Source of the DNA: Liolophura sinensis
Taxonomy: Eukaryota; Mollusca; Polyplacophora; Chitonida; Chitonidae
Direction of reading: 5' to 3'
NCBI RefSeq assembly: GCF_032854445.1
Contig: NC_088295.1
Coordinates: forward strand, 61,485,249-61,549,248
DNA length: 64,000 nucleotides
Part shown: positions 12,601 to 22,429 of the stretch, one piece after another
Numbering within the stretch: position 1 is the first letter of the stretch
Layout of the letters: each line of letters starts with the position of its first letter
Position numbers and translations under genes: made by a program
The notes under the pieces: generated by a model
What the model saw: only the letters and a program-made list of their open reading frames with translations
Told to the model about the DNA's origin: nothing
The model's database searches: none

Positions 12601-15600
12601 ATCGTAGTTTAGCATTGCTCGGGGTGTGGTCTAGTCCTTGAAAATAAACCAACCGCCAAAAGACAGCAGAACGGTAGTTATAAGCAAGTTTATGACTTGC
12701 CTCAACCGAAAGGCTGATCACCACAAATTCCTCCTATATTCCTAGTGCTTAGTATGTTATATACCGTACAGATATACCACCGGCTAACTAGAACGTTTTA
12801 CGACCATCTTCACTTCAAAGTGTCTAAGGCGGCAAATCTGTAAACAGCTCATATACCCGTGTCCATTACTCGCCATGTCAATTAGCCGTGTGTTTATGAT
12901 CAGTACGCAATCATAAAGATTATTTATTCACAGTAAGGCCTATGCTTGCCCCTCCCACAGGTATCTTTTGGTGCCGTGTGATACACCCTTCCGCAAAACA
13001 GTGACGTATTTTTTGTCTATTTTTTGTCGGGACGATAAACACATTGCCTGGTTAGACATTATGAAATGTTGCTAGCTGTCCAACTGTAACTGAATGAGTT
13101 ATGCTATATTGAGGCCATGCGGTGATGGATAAGTAAATACTGAATGACCTCTTCTCGTTTACACGAGATTCCCATTTACTTCACTACGCCGCGGGATGTC
13201 ATGACGTCACGGTGGTCAAGTGTCTGGGGCTCTAATTTCACAAGTGACACCAAACTACGGACTGCTAATGGCAGACTGAGCACGTGTAGCAAATTTTACT
13301 AATTATGTCTCCCACATGCTGCTAAATTTGCCATGATTTAGATGTTCCCCGCACAAATCCCTCTGACAGGAGCAAGGCAGCTATTTACTAGGGGCTTATC
13401 GAGAACTTTCCTTCTGCAAATTTAGTCGCGTAAACAAAGTCTGGATATAATCATTAGTCTGCGAGAAGTTCACAGTTACATGTTTAAACACACTGCAGTT
13501 ATATTAAAATACCTCATTCTATGCCAGTTAGGTGCTCTTTGGCTGGAAAACATTTCGCATTATTATGGTAGATATTGCTGGTCTGTCATCCGATGAGCCA
13601 ACAGCTTTACTGAGCAGAGGTATCTATCCATACGGTATTATTATCATTGCAAGATTCGTTGCATACCGATACACAATTTCCACTAGATTGAAGTCTGTGA
13701 TATGACATTTGTTAGTTAATATTCATACCGGTACACAATTTCCACCAGATCGGTTATTTATTTATTTATTTATTTGGTGTTTTACGCCGTACTCAACACT
13801 AGATAGGAGTCTGTGATATGACATCTATGTTAATATTCATACCGGTACACAATTTCCACCAGATTGAAGTTTATGATTATCTATTGGTTAAAGGAGAAGA
13901 AAACTTAAAAACATGACACTATAGGCTGAAAGGAGCACATGTTTTTTTTCTATCTGATGGTGCCTGCTTCATAATTTTGCGATTTCTTTCTCGCCATACA
14001 CGTAAAACCTGAAAACGGCAAAGCTGCGGGATAAATCGCTGAGTCCATCGCGTCTTCCATCTTTAACACCTTGTAATTTATGCTGTGGATGTGTTGCCTC
14101 TCAGCCAATGAAAGTCCATAAAACTGCCGGCTTGTTCGTGTAAACTGGGAACCTACGCCCAACATTCCGGTTTCTCGATCGTCAAACGGAAAACGAACTG
14201 TACTGTTCGCTACCTTCTGGGAAGAAGAGCTCTACAGGAAAAGTACGAACTGCACTTCGGCGGTTTCCGACGGCAATTTTCCTTCTAGCACATAAGACTT
14301 CAGGACTAGTTCTTAGGCAAAATGGAGTCGCCCACAGCAGATTTTGGCGCTGGCTTTATTTATAATTTATCAACTTGAGGTACATATTAAAATTGTATAT
14401 GGCATGCACCTGCGAGGAAATGCATACTCTTTGCAGTGGTATTTGATTGATATTTAAATTTTCTTCTCCCTTAATGTTCATACCGATACACAATTTCCAC
14501 TAGAGCGGAGTTTGTGATATGAAATCTCTTGGTTAGTATTCATACCGATACACAATTTCCGATAGAGCGGAGTTTGTGATATGACATCTCTTGGTTAGTA
14601 TTCATACCGATACACAATTTCCGATAGAGCAGAGTTTGTGATATGACATCTAATGGTTAATATTCATACTATTTATGAAAAATATCCTGAAGCAAACCCT
14701 AATGGATTATTCAGCCCTCATCAAAATCTTCTGTCATCACATCACCCTTACCATGTGACAGAGGCATCCTTGAAAGCGTTCTGTTATAATGTTAAAAAAG
14801 ATTAAACGAAGTAAAATTTAAAACTCATAACGTAGGCTATTATAGCATGTTTGAAAACTCATACATGGAGGACTTACATCAGAAGGCGATTCAGGATTGA
14901 GTCAGCTTTGAAATGTAATTTAAATGCTTATTTTTATTGAGGTTAGAATTTTGACTTAAGTACAAAAAATTGCTTCATGGAATCGGGCACAGACTATTTT
15001 TACTATCTTGTGTAGTTTTAACAGCTATAAATTTTTATACTTTATTAAGTTATAACCCAAGCTGCATTTGTTAATAAGAGAATACGAAAAAAAAAATAAA
15101 AAGAAATTTAAATGTGCAGCGCTTTATTTTCCAGTTGACAGCAAAGTATGTGTACCTATAGGTCCATTGTTTTCTATCTGGTTCAAAAGTGACGTGCAGA
15201 TTCTTAATTTGATCTATTCATAGATGTTTGTCTAGGACGCCAGATGTTAACAGTGAAATAACCCTACGCTTGGTCTGTAAATGTTGTTAAATCTGGTCTC
15301 GTATACACCAGAGAACACCAGACGCTTTAACACATGGTACTGATTCGTTCTAGTGTAAATTATGTGTTGCACATGTGACGATTACATTAATGTTTGTCTC
15401 ACAGTCTATGCCTGTAGGTTTAAACAAGTCCCGCTAGACACAACTAGGGCAGGCCGCGCAATGCCTGCATTGTTATACTCATCTACTGCACCGTCAAAAA
15501 CTAATAATATTAACTGTCTGAGTAAGGCGTTGACACGGCATTACACGGCCCGACGCCTTGCTAAAACCCACCAACACTGTGTGATAGAAATGAGCAGGAA

Positions 15601-18600
15601 ACATTCATATTAACCAGTTTAACAGCTGTATAACTTAAAAGAAGAGTGTGAACTGTGTTGAACGAATATGAAGTTTGTCCGAAATTTGCATTTGAAGAAA
15701 AGATCACTACCCTCTCTATAGCAGGAATGCGTACGTTTTCATTTAACTGTTTAAAGTCGTGTGGCTTTACATGTAAGCTTTGTGTCGATTATACATGTGT
15801 ATACCAGCCGTCAACCTGTACTAACATTCCCGGTCAATAATCGCAAGGTCAAAGCTAACAGAATGTCCAAATAATACCCAACCTAAATGTATTATGTAAA
15901 TGTTAAGATAGTAGTATCATGGGTGGAGGATGATTTTACCGTTAAATATTAGCAAATGAAGTCAGATCGGCCTGAATGAAAATAAAATTATGGTTTTTGG
16001 TCAACAAAAAGGTGGCTGTTTATGTATGTATACTTAAAGTACGTCGTGCTTAGAACTATCATGCCGAACACACTAGACATGACACCCCGCCCAGTCACAG
16101 TATAATGTTCAGTCTCGTTTCCTTGCTCTAAATTCGCGGCGGTGAGCGCCAAGCGGGGCAGTAGCAAGGTTTAACACCTTGGGTACAGCTGAGACCGGTT
16201 TTGATCCCAGGTATCCGAACGCCGAAGCTGTCAAGGTGGTTGTAATATCGCAATATTTACACATTCGTTTGAATATAATGATAATAAAGAAATGATACTG
16301 TTCAGAATAATATAGTCAATTATATCTGCCACAAACAGTTTGAAGCCGACCTAGCTATTATGAATTGCATGTACTTCTCAGTAAGCGTTTACAATTAAAC
16401 TGATACAAGAAGTCAACTTAAAATCGCTTGAAATGTATGGCAGAATGGATAGTTCATTTAATAGTTGTTCCCTGAAAATTAGAATATGTGAAACAGATGT
16501 GGCGGCACAAATTTGAATGCTTTTGAATAAGCCTCGCTTGTCAGTTACATACGGGCACGAGTACTTGTAAGTGATTAGAAAAAGCCGTTTTATTTGCAGA
16601 AGCCAATAATATTGGGTGTACTGATGGCAGTCAAGCTTTAATATTATTTCTAAAGTAAATGTACGATTGTTTTCTTTTTCAATTTCAGCGCTGACGGTCC
16701 GGTTCATAACGAGGCGTTTTATTGGAGAGTATGATCCGGATCTTGGTAAGATTATATATATGTCGATATCTTTACGTAAAGAGAGCAGTCGGTGACTGAC
16801 GTTAGGCACTTCGGTTTTCGCCACCCATAAAACTGTGTGTGGTACCTAATAACGATCAAATAAATAAATAAATAAATAAATAAACAAATACATGAATAAT
16901 AAGAATAAACGAGAAGCATTATTTATATTTACACTGTGAAATCCAGTATTGTTTGATTTGACACGGTAATGAATTTCATGAATTTCACGTTTACAGAAAA
17001 GGTCTACACTTGCAGCAAATGCATCGATGGAGAGACGGTCTCCTTTGAAGTCTTAGACACTGCCGCACAGGTATGCCAAACGTCACCTACCAAAACGATG
17101 CCGGTTTCACGGATTCCTGAAAACAAACGCGTAAACAATTCGTTGACTGGTTAGTTTTTCTGAGTGTACATAGTGTGGGATTTATTGCCCTTTCTACTCT
17201 CTTGGAAAGTTTTGCAAGTTCTTATTGGCCGTCAAATTTGCTCCACAACAGCAGGGCGCATATTCATGATACTGAATTGTACCATTTGCAGTGGTTTGGA
17301 AATATTGCTATATATAACAACAACCTGCGTGTTGGAGTAATTTTACATGGGCATTACTAGCAGACAAAACTCATGACAGCATTTTCTCCGCCTTGTATAA
17401 CTATGTCCTTCATAATGAAAATTTTGCTTGCAACCACACAGCTTCGAACCTTGGCACGATCTCATCGAGAGCACATTGATCGCTAAAACATTGGTTCTCT
17501 CTATTATCAGACAATATTAAAGATTTGCTTCTTGTTATGACCAGACTATCATACGATCAATAAAACATTGCTTCTCTCTGATACCAAAATATATCATGGT
17601 CGATAAAACATTGCTCCTGTCTATGACCAGACTTTTCCATGATGCAAACATGTTTCTCTGTTACCAGACTATACTATTTTGCATAAAAGATTGCTCCTGT
17701 CTATCACAAGACTATACTTTTGTCAATGAAAGATAGCTCCTCTCTGATACCAGACTATACCATGATGCATAAAAGATTGCTCCTGTCTATGACCAGATTA
17801 TACTGTTGTCAATGAAAGAGAGCTTCTCTCTGATACCAGACTATACCATGATCCATAAAAGATTGCTCCTGTCTTTGACAAGTCTATGCTGTTGTCAATG
17901 AAAGATAGCTCCTCTCTGATACCAGACTATACCATGATGCATAAAAGATTGCTCCTGTCTATGACAAGACTATACTGTTGTCAATGAAAGATAGCTCCTC
18001 TCTGATATCAGACTATACCATGATCCATAAAAGATTGCTTCTGTCTATGACCAGACTATACTATTGTCAGTGAAATATTGCTCCTGTCTATGACCAGACT
18101 ATACTGTTATCCAGAGATTGCTTCTCTCTGATACCAGACTATACCATGATCCATAAAAGATTGCTTCTGTCTATGACCAGACTATACTATTGTCAGTGAA
18201 ATATTGCTCCTGTCTATGACCAGACTATACTGTTATCCAGAGATTGCTTCTCTCTGATACCAGACTACACCATGATCCATAAAAGATTGCTTTTGTCTAT
18301 GACCAGATTATACTATTTGCAGTGAAATATTGCTTCTGTCTATGCCCAGACTATGCTATTGTCAGTGAAATATTGCTCCTGTCTATGACCAGACTATACT
18401 GTTATCCAGAGATTGCTTCTCTCTGATACCAGACTATACCATGATCCATAAAAGATTGCTTCTGTCTATGACCAGACTATACTGTTATCCAGAGATTGCT
18501 TCTCTCTGATACCAGACTATACCATGGTCAATGAAACATGCAATGAAACGGCATTAAAAAGGAAGCAGATAATATAGGCTAACCGTGCCATCTATTATAG

Positions 18601-19456
18601 CAGGTATAACTTTTCTAATGATTGTATGGTAATCCTTTAGATTCAGTTCAGCTATTTAAAATATTTCATTTTAATGCCCGAATAACTTTAGGAATAGAAA
18701 TAGAAAGGCAGACACATGAAGTCTATACATAGTAAAGAATCTGTAAGCATCTCTTCACCATGCAATCCGCCAAACCACCAAATCCTGCGTTGATTAATGG
18801 GGCGAGGTCAATTGTGCCCCCGAAACCTCACTTCTGGGAACTATTTTTACAATACGGCTGGCTAATCTATATTCATCATTTCCTAGGCTGAATTCCAACA
18901 CGTTTTGATAGCTTGCCAATGCAGATGCCGTTCTTCTTTTACATTGCAGGGAGAAGCCATGCGCGTCGAGGAGAAGATCAGATGGGCGGATGCGTATATT
19001 TTAGTGTATTCCGTTACTGATCGGCTAAGTTTTAATGAATGTGGTCGCCTAAAATTCCTAATAAATTCCTACGCCAAAAGAGGTCGAAAAATTAGCATGG
19101 TACCATCCAACGAGGGACATTTATCCGCGGTACAAGCGTACCTTGTTGGTAACAAAGTGGACATGAGCAACGATCGGATGATCAGTGTGACCGAAGGAAG
19201 ACAGAGGAGTGTCGAACTCGGCTGTACCGGATTTTACGAGATTTCAGTGCGAGAAGACGTGGACAGTGTCATGAACATATTTCACGAGCTCTACGTTTCG
19301 TGTCGCAAACAAAAGCGATTCCGCCATCACCACAGCAAATCTGACGTCCATCTGACGTCGAAATCTGCGGAAACGAACGCTGAGGCAAGGACAGAAGACG
19401 ACTGTAACAGTTATAGACGTCGTATGCGTTTACACACAATGTATTCTATCACTTGA
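9643..19456 (+). CDS. Ras-like small GTPase of the RASL12/RERG group
   Basis: Four coding exons rebuilt from splice sites: 9643-9754, 16689-16745, 16997-17070 and 18950-19456 (phases 1, 1, 0), giving 249 aa. The start is the first of two adjacent ATGs, with a 24-aa basic leader before the G domain. Motifs: P-loop GQNGVGKS (30-37), ALTVRF helix, switch I GEYDPDLE (50-57), G3 DTAAQ (77-81), G4 NKVD (149-152), G5-like YEISV. ALTVRF and EYDPxLE are typical of the RASL12/RERG branch, which binds GTP/GDP and is less well characterised than classical Ras. Oddities: Asn32 replaces Ras Gly12, Asp55 replaces the Mg-coordinating Thr35, Ala80 replaces Gly60, while Gln61 (Gln81) is kept. The C-terminal ~65 residues are basic and His/Arg-rich (RFRHHHSK) with no CAAX box, so lipid anchoring by prenylation is not expected. 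GTPase identity is firm; the orthology is an inference. Confidence 0.88.
10302..10437. mobile_element. Small MITE-like inverted repeat (~136 bp)
   Basis: The left end 'ggttgttcgaaaaattaggt' and the reverse complement of the right end 'agttgttcaaaagtgtttaa' are imperfect inverted copies, and both continue with tttta(c/t)gcc(g/c)g. No ORF. Confidence 0.5.
13645..14670 (+). repeat. 62-bp tandem repeats, interrupted by two insertions
   Basis: The unit is 62 bp and contains 'attcataccgatacacaatt', 'tccactagagcggagtttgt' and 'gatatgacatctcttggtta'. Copies lie at 13655-13890 and 14475-14670. The first block is split by a SINE1 tail in reverse orientation (about 13750-13798, 'ttggtgttttacgccgtact'), and the two blocks are separated by the TTAA-flanked element. 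Confidence 0.75.
13892..14470. mobile_element. 579-bp TIR element in a TTAA target site
   Basis: Flanked by TTAA on both sides (13888-13891 and 14471-14474). The termini AGGAGAAGAAAACTTAAA and, in reverse complement, GGGAGAAGAAAATTTAAA form the TIRs. The empty site is visible in neighbouring 62-bp repeat units, which read 'tggttaatattcatac' with a single TTAA. TTAA duplication is the hallmark of piggyBac-type transposition, so this is probably a non-autonomous piggyBac-like MITE. The internal 71-codon ORF has no transposase features. Confidence 0.7.
16045..16225 (-). repeat. SINE2 copy (head and body)
   Basis: Reverse orientation: 'agacatgacaccccgcccag', 'tcgtttccttgctcta', 'gcggtgagcgccaagcgggg', then a degenerate B-box-like 'ttgatcccaggtatcc'. 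Ends near 16225. Confidence 0.6.
17470..18540 (+). repeat. ~42-bp minisatellite with higher-order structure in Ras intron 3
   Basis: Diverged monomers of about 41-43 bp share 'gaccagactatac' and 'attgct(c/t)ctgtct'. From about 18000 onward three monomer types recur in a fixed order (a 'catgatccataaaagattgc' type, a 'tattgtcagtgaaatattgc' type and a 'tgttatccagagattgcttc' type), giving a higher-order unit of about 120 bp. The array fills most of the intron between the exons ending at 17070 and starting at 18950. Confidence 0.8.
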
Positions 19457-20043
19457 TCTTCGTATATACATGTACCTGTGATGAAAGCCAAAGTGCAGAT
19501 CATTTGTTTAGAAAATCTGACATCAAATGCTGTCTGGTCCCCGATCCAGGCGTGACTGGTACATTGTGTCAAGACAAACATATACCTTTATGGATTATGT
19601 CTTTCATACCGCAAAGGAAACGCAATGAAAATACATAAATGCAAAAGACCACAACATGGCAAGAGGTAATATGAGCCTAACTGTTATACACATTGCTAAC
19701 ACTATGTTAATGCTAATTCTAGTTCACAGAATTTTGTTTAAAGAGAAACTGAAATAACTTACTTTTTCCTATGAAATATTTATTTTAATATGATTTCTGG
19801 CATGATAGAAGGACAATGGAAGCTGATTTTTCCCCATTACTGCCACGCTCGGCGTCAGCAGGAAAATATCAACTTTTGTGAAAACTGTTAATCAAACCGC
19901 ACACTGGGTCATCATCATAAAAGTTATTCTGAAAATTTGATTGTAATACCTACATGATGTAGGCCTACGCATGTCTGACCTAACGGAAATACAAAGCTTC
20001 TAATTGATTGCATTATTTCACATTTGTGTATTTAAGACAAAAA

Positions 20044-20283
20044 CTAGTTTGCACACAAAGGACAAATCCGGCCTGGATAGCACAATCGCATTGCTAAACA
20101 TCGCCATGCTGTTAAAAAAAACTCTCCTGATTTAGAGCCGTATCCAAGCCACCAGGACTTGAGACATGCGGTGCCATTGGTGATGGGCTTCCCGCAGTCC
20201 TCGGTAGAATTTTGGCCGAACAAGAGCACCAGTGAAGTCAGTAATATGGTTGTATACCATGCACTGTCACCCACTCTCTTCAA
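20044..20283 (-). CDS. Possible small secreted cysteine-rich protein (79 aa)
   Basis: The ORF begins MKRVGDSAWYTT followed by a hydrophobic stretch ILLTSLVLLF, which looks like a signal peptide. It continues with six cysteines (residues about 30, 40, 63, 68, 74, 77). The segment CGKPITNGTACLKSWW faintly recalls the start of a Kunitz domain (C..P...G.C....RW), but the rest does not fit that spacing. A run of T followed by 'aacag' inside the ORF (minus strand, near 20110-20120) could be a splice acceptor, so the real coding region may differ. No neighbouring exon supports it. Confidence 0.25.
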   Translation of the reverse strand: MKRVGDSAWYTTILLTSLVLLFGQNSTEDCGKPITNGTACLKSWWLGYGSKSGEFFLTAWRCLAMRLCYPGRICPLCAN

Positions 20284-20587
20284 ATATAGATGTTAAAAGG
20301 TTAAAGATGTTAAGAAGTTAAAATAGTACGTGTAAATGTTAGATTACATGACCTTTTTATGTACATTTGATAATATGAACGCATCACGAAAAACAGCACT
20401 AACATTTGATTACATTACAACTTTGTCTGCGCATTTTGCAGTTTAAACATGTTAGAAGTTGATAATCTAGCATTAGGAATGCTTTCTATGACTTTTCAAC
20501 AGGTCGAGTTTGTTGTTTACAAACACGCTCTACTAGCAGGTGATTTATCCCACTTTGCACGTGTTAGCGATTAACCCGTAGTGTTTG

Positions 20588-20697
20588 ATGCGAGAGCTGG
20601 AGCTGGACTTGAACTCAGAGCGACTGCATTGGTGAGAGGCCCCTTGGTCATTGTACCGCGTTGGCATGCTAATCCCCTTGGCTGCGGAAGTCTCCTC
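20588..20697 (-). repeat. SINE1 head (5' portion only)
   Basis: The reverse complement carries the tRNA-like head: an A-box-like segment, then 'aatgcagtcgctctgagttc' and 'aagtccagctccagct'. It corresponds to 58840-58925; body and tail are absent. Confidence 0.65.
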
Positions 20698-21547
20698 CTA
20701 AAAATTAAACCTATGACATGTTTACATAGTTTTCAATAAACTGCAGTAGTTAAAAAAACATGTCTGTGCATATTAAGTGTAACAAGAGAATAGCCATGCA
20801 AATATATTTATCACATCCCTTTAATAACTAAACGCATAAAGTTAACAGAAATGTGTTTATTTTTTCCATTTACAAACTAAACACTTATTTAGTGTAATTT
20901 TCAAGGAAATAGAGAACAGAGCAGACAGCTGTGGGGCGCAGAAACTTTCTAACCAGACGTCTCAACAGGTTGACGTCTTCAACCCACACATGGAACTGCT
21001 AATGATAAGAAAAGACGGAAGTGGTATGATACTGTTTCAAAACAGATCGAGAGAGAGAGAGAGCTTTTGATTAGCTGCATTCGCATTACAGCTAATATAG
21101 GGTCTACTAGCATGGCGTGTGTGGAGGATTACATGTATATGCGCATTTAGCTTAGCACTTTGATGAGACTTTTCACGCGGCCCCCTAATTAAGTGTCTAT
21201 CTATACTTCACTTGTTTGTAAACATTCAAATTAGTATTTACTTATGTTTAACTGTGTTTGTGCAAACATGAAACAGGGTCTGTTTTTTCACTTGGCTGAT
21301 AAATGCATCTCTATAAACTGTTATTTACGGATGTATTTACGTTTGTTTTTTATCAGTCCAAGTTGTATTTAAGCAACACATGTGATGGGTGGACTCGAAG
21401 GAAATCCAGCCTGATGTCGAAATCAGAATCCGAATTGTCGCTAAATGGTTGTTGTGAGAAATATGTAAGTCCAGACACTACGTAACCTAGGTGGTTCCTC
21501 TAATTTCTCTTACCACTGTTTTTACATTATAACCACGAATGTATGTC

Positions 21548-21832
21548 AAACCCTGGTCGGGTCTTATACCAAAGACTTTAAAAACGGTACGTGTTGCTGC
21601 CGCGCTTGGCACACAGCACAGAAATGTTAGAACAAGGGAACAGAAATGGTTGATTCGGTGTCAGTATTATCTGACCGTGTTGAGGTTCATGTTTTGTGCC
21701 TTCAGCAGCAGCGGCACTTTGGCGGCATGAACTCGGGCTGCTACAAGACGGCACAGTACACACTCCTTATAAATCTTCGTCGCCATATGACTAAAAAAAG
21801 TGTAGAGTACTGCGTAAAAACCGTAGCAAAGA
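21548..21832 (+). repeat. SINE2 copy, diverged
   Basis: In order: 'aaaccctggtcgggtcttat', 'accaaagactttaaaaa', 'tcagtattatctgaccgtgt', 'gcggcactttggcggcatga', 'cacagtacacact', 'cgtcgccatatgac' and the tail 'gagtactgcgtaaaa'. These match 54838-55095. The ORFs over it come from the repeat. Confidence 0.7.
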
Positions 21833-22429
21833 AACCTAAAACAAAGCACAGTGGTTGTATGTCAAAAGACCAACAGTAAGTCTAATACATGGCTATATGT
21901 AAGCCCCAATAAAATTGAGGACGGAGAAAAACAACAATCAAATAAAAAAAAATAAATCAAATTTGGTTATAATAGTAACAAAACATTCTTCGTACATGTA
22001 GACAAATACTACTGACACAAACAATTACCGTCAAACGTGGTGGTGAACAGATTTTTTCATAGGCGCAGCCCTTTCACCAAAGGCTTGTTTGGTTTATCTT
22101 GATTAAGTAGTGGAAGATTCACATTCGTTTGGTCAGAACAATCAAGTTCTTGTGACAGTGTGAATATACAGTAAGAAACTTCCTACCCTAAATTAATAAT
22201 TCAGACAATCTAATAACAATTATTCTTATAGTTATTCTGAACAACAATTCTGTCATATTATAGTCTATTTAAGTTACAATTTGTAATGAAAACAATAACA
22301 ATAAACAATTCACACACTGACATATTAAAATCAGCAATAAAAGGTAGGCAGGTATGTAGAACGCAGTCATGTCACAGATCATATGCACGTTACCTGTGAA
22401 AATTTATCACCATAATGTTTTGAGTTTGT

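Larger units (their letters stand above)
9755..16688 (+). other. Intron 1 of the Ras-like gene (6.9 kb)
   Basis: Bounded by tcag|gtaagac and tttcaatttcag|cgctg. It holds a small TIR element (about 10302-10437), a TTAA element (13892-14470), a 62-bp repeat array, and a SINE2 fragment at about 16045-16225. No extra exon was recognised. The 148-codon - strand ORF at 16378-16824 is antisense to exon 2. Confidence 0.75.
19457..22429. other. Intergenic between the Ras-like gene and transporter A
   Basis: The two genes converge here. Apart from the short ORF at 20044-20283, a SINE1 head (about 20588-20697), a (GA)n tract near 21051-21063 and a SINE2 (21548-21832), nothing was recognised. 3' UTRs of both genes are expected, but no unambiguous poly(A) signal was chosen. 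Confidence 0.5.

Noticed and set aside
16378-16824. 148-codon minus-strand ORF
   Set aside because: Antisense to exon 2 of the Ras-like gene and its flanking intron; no domain.
20044-20283. Kunitz-domain inhibitor
   Set aside because: Only the first two cysteines and a Trp pair fit; later spacing and the conserved core are absent.
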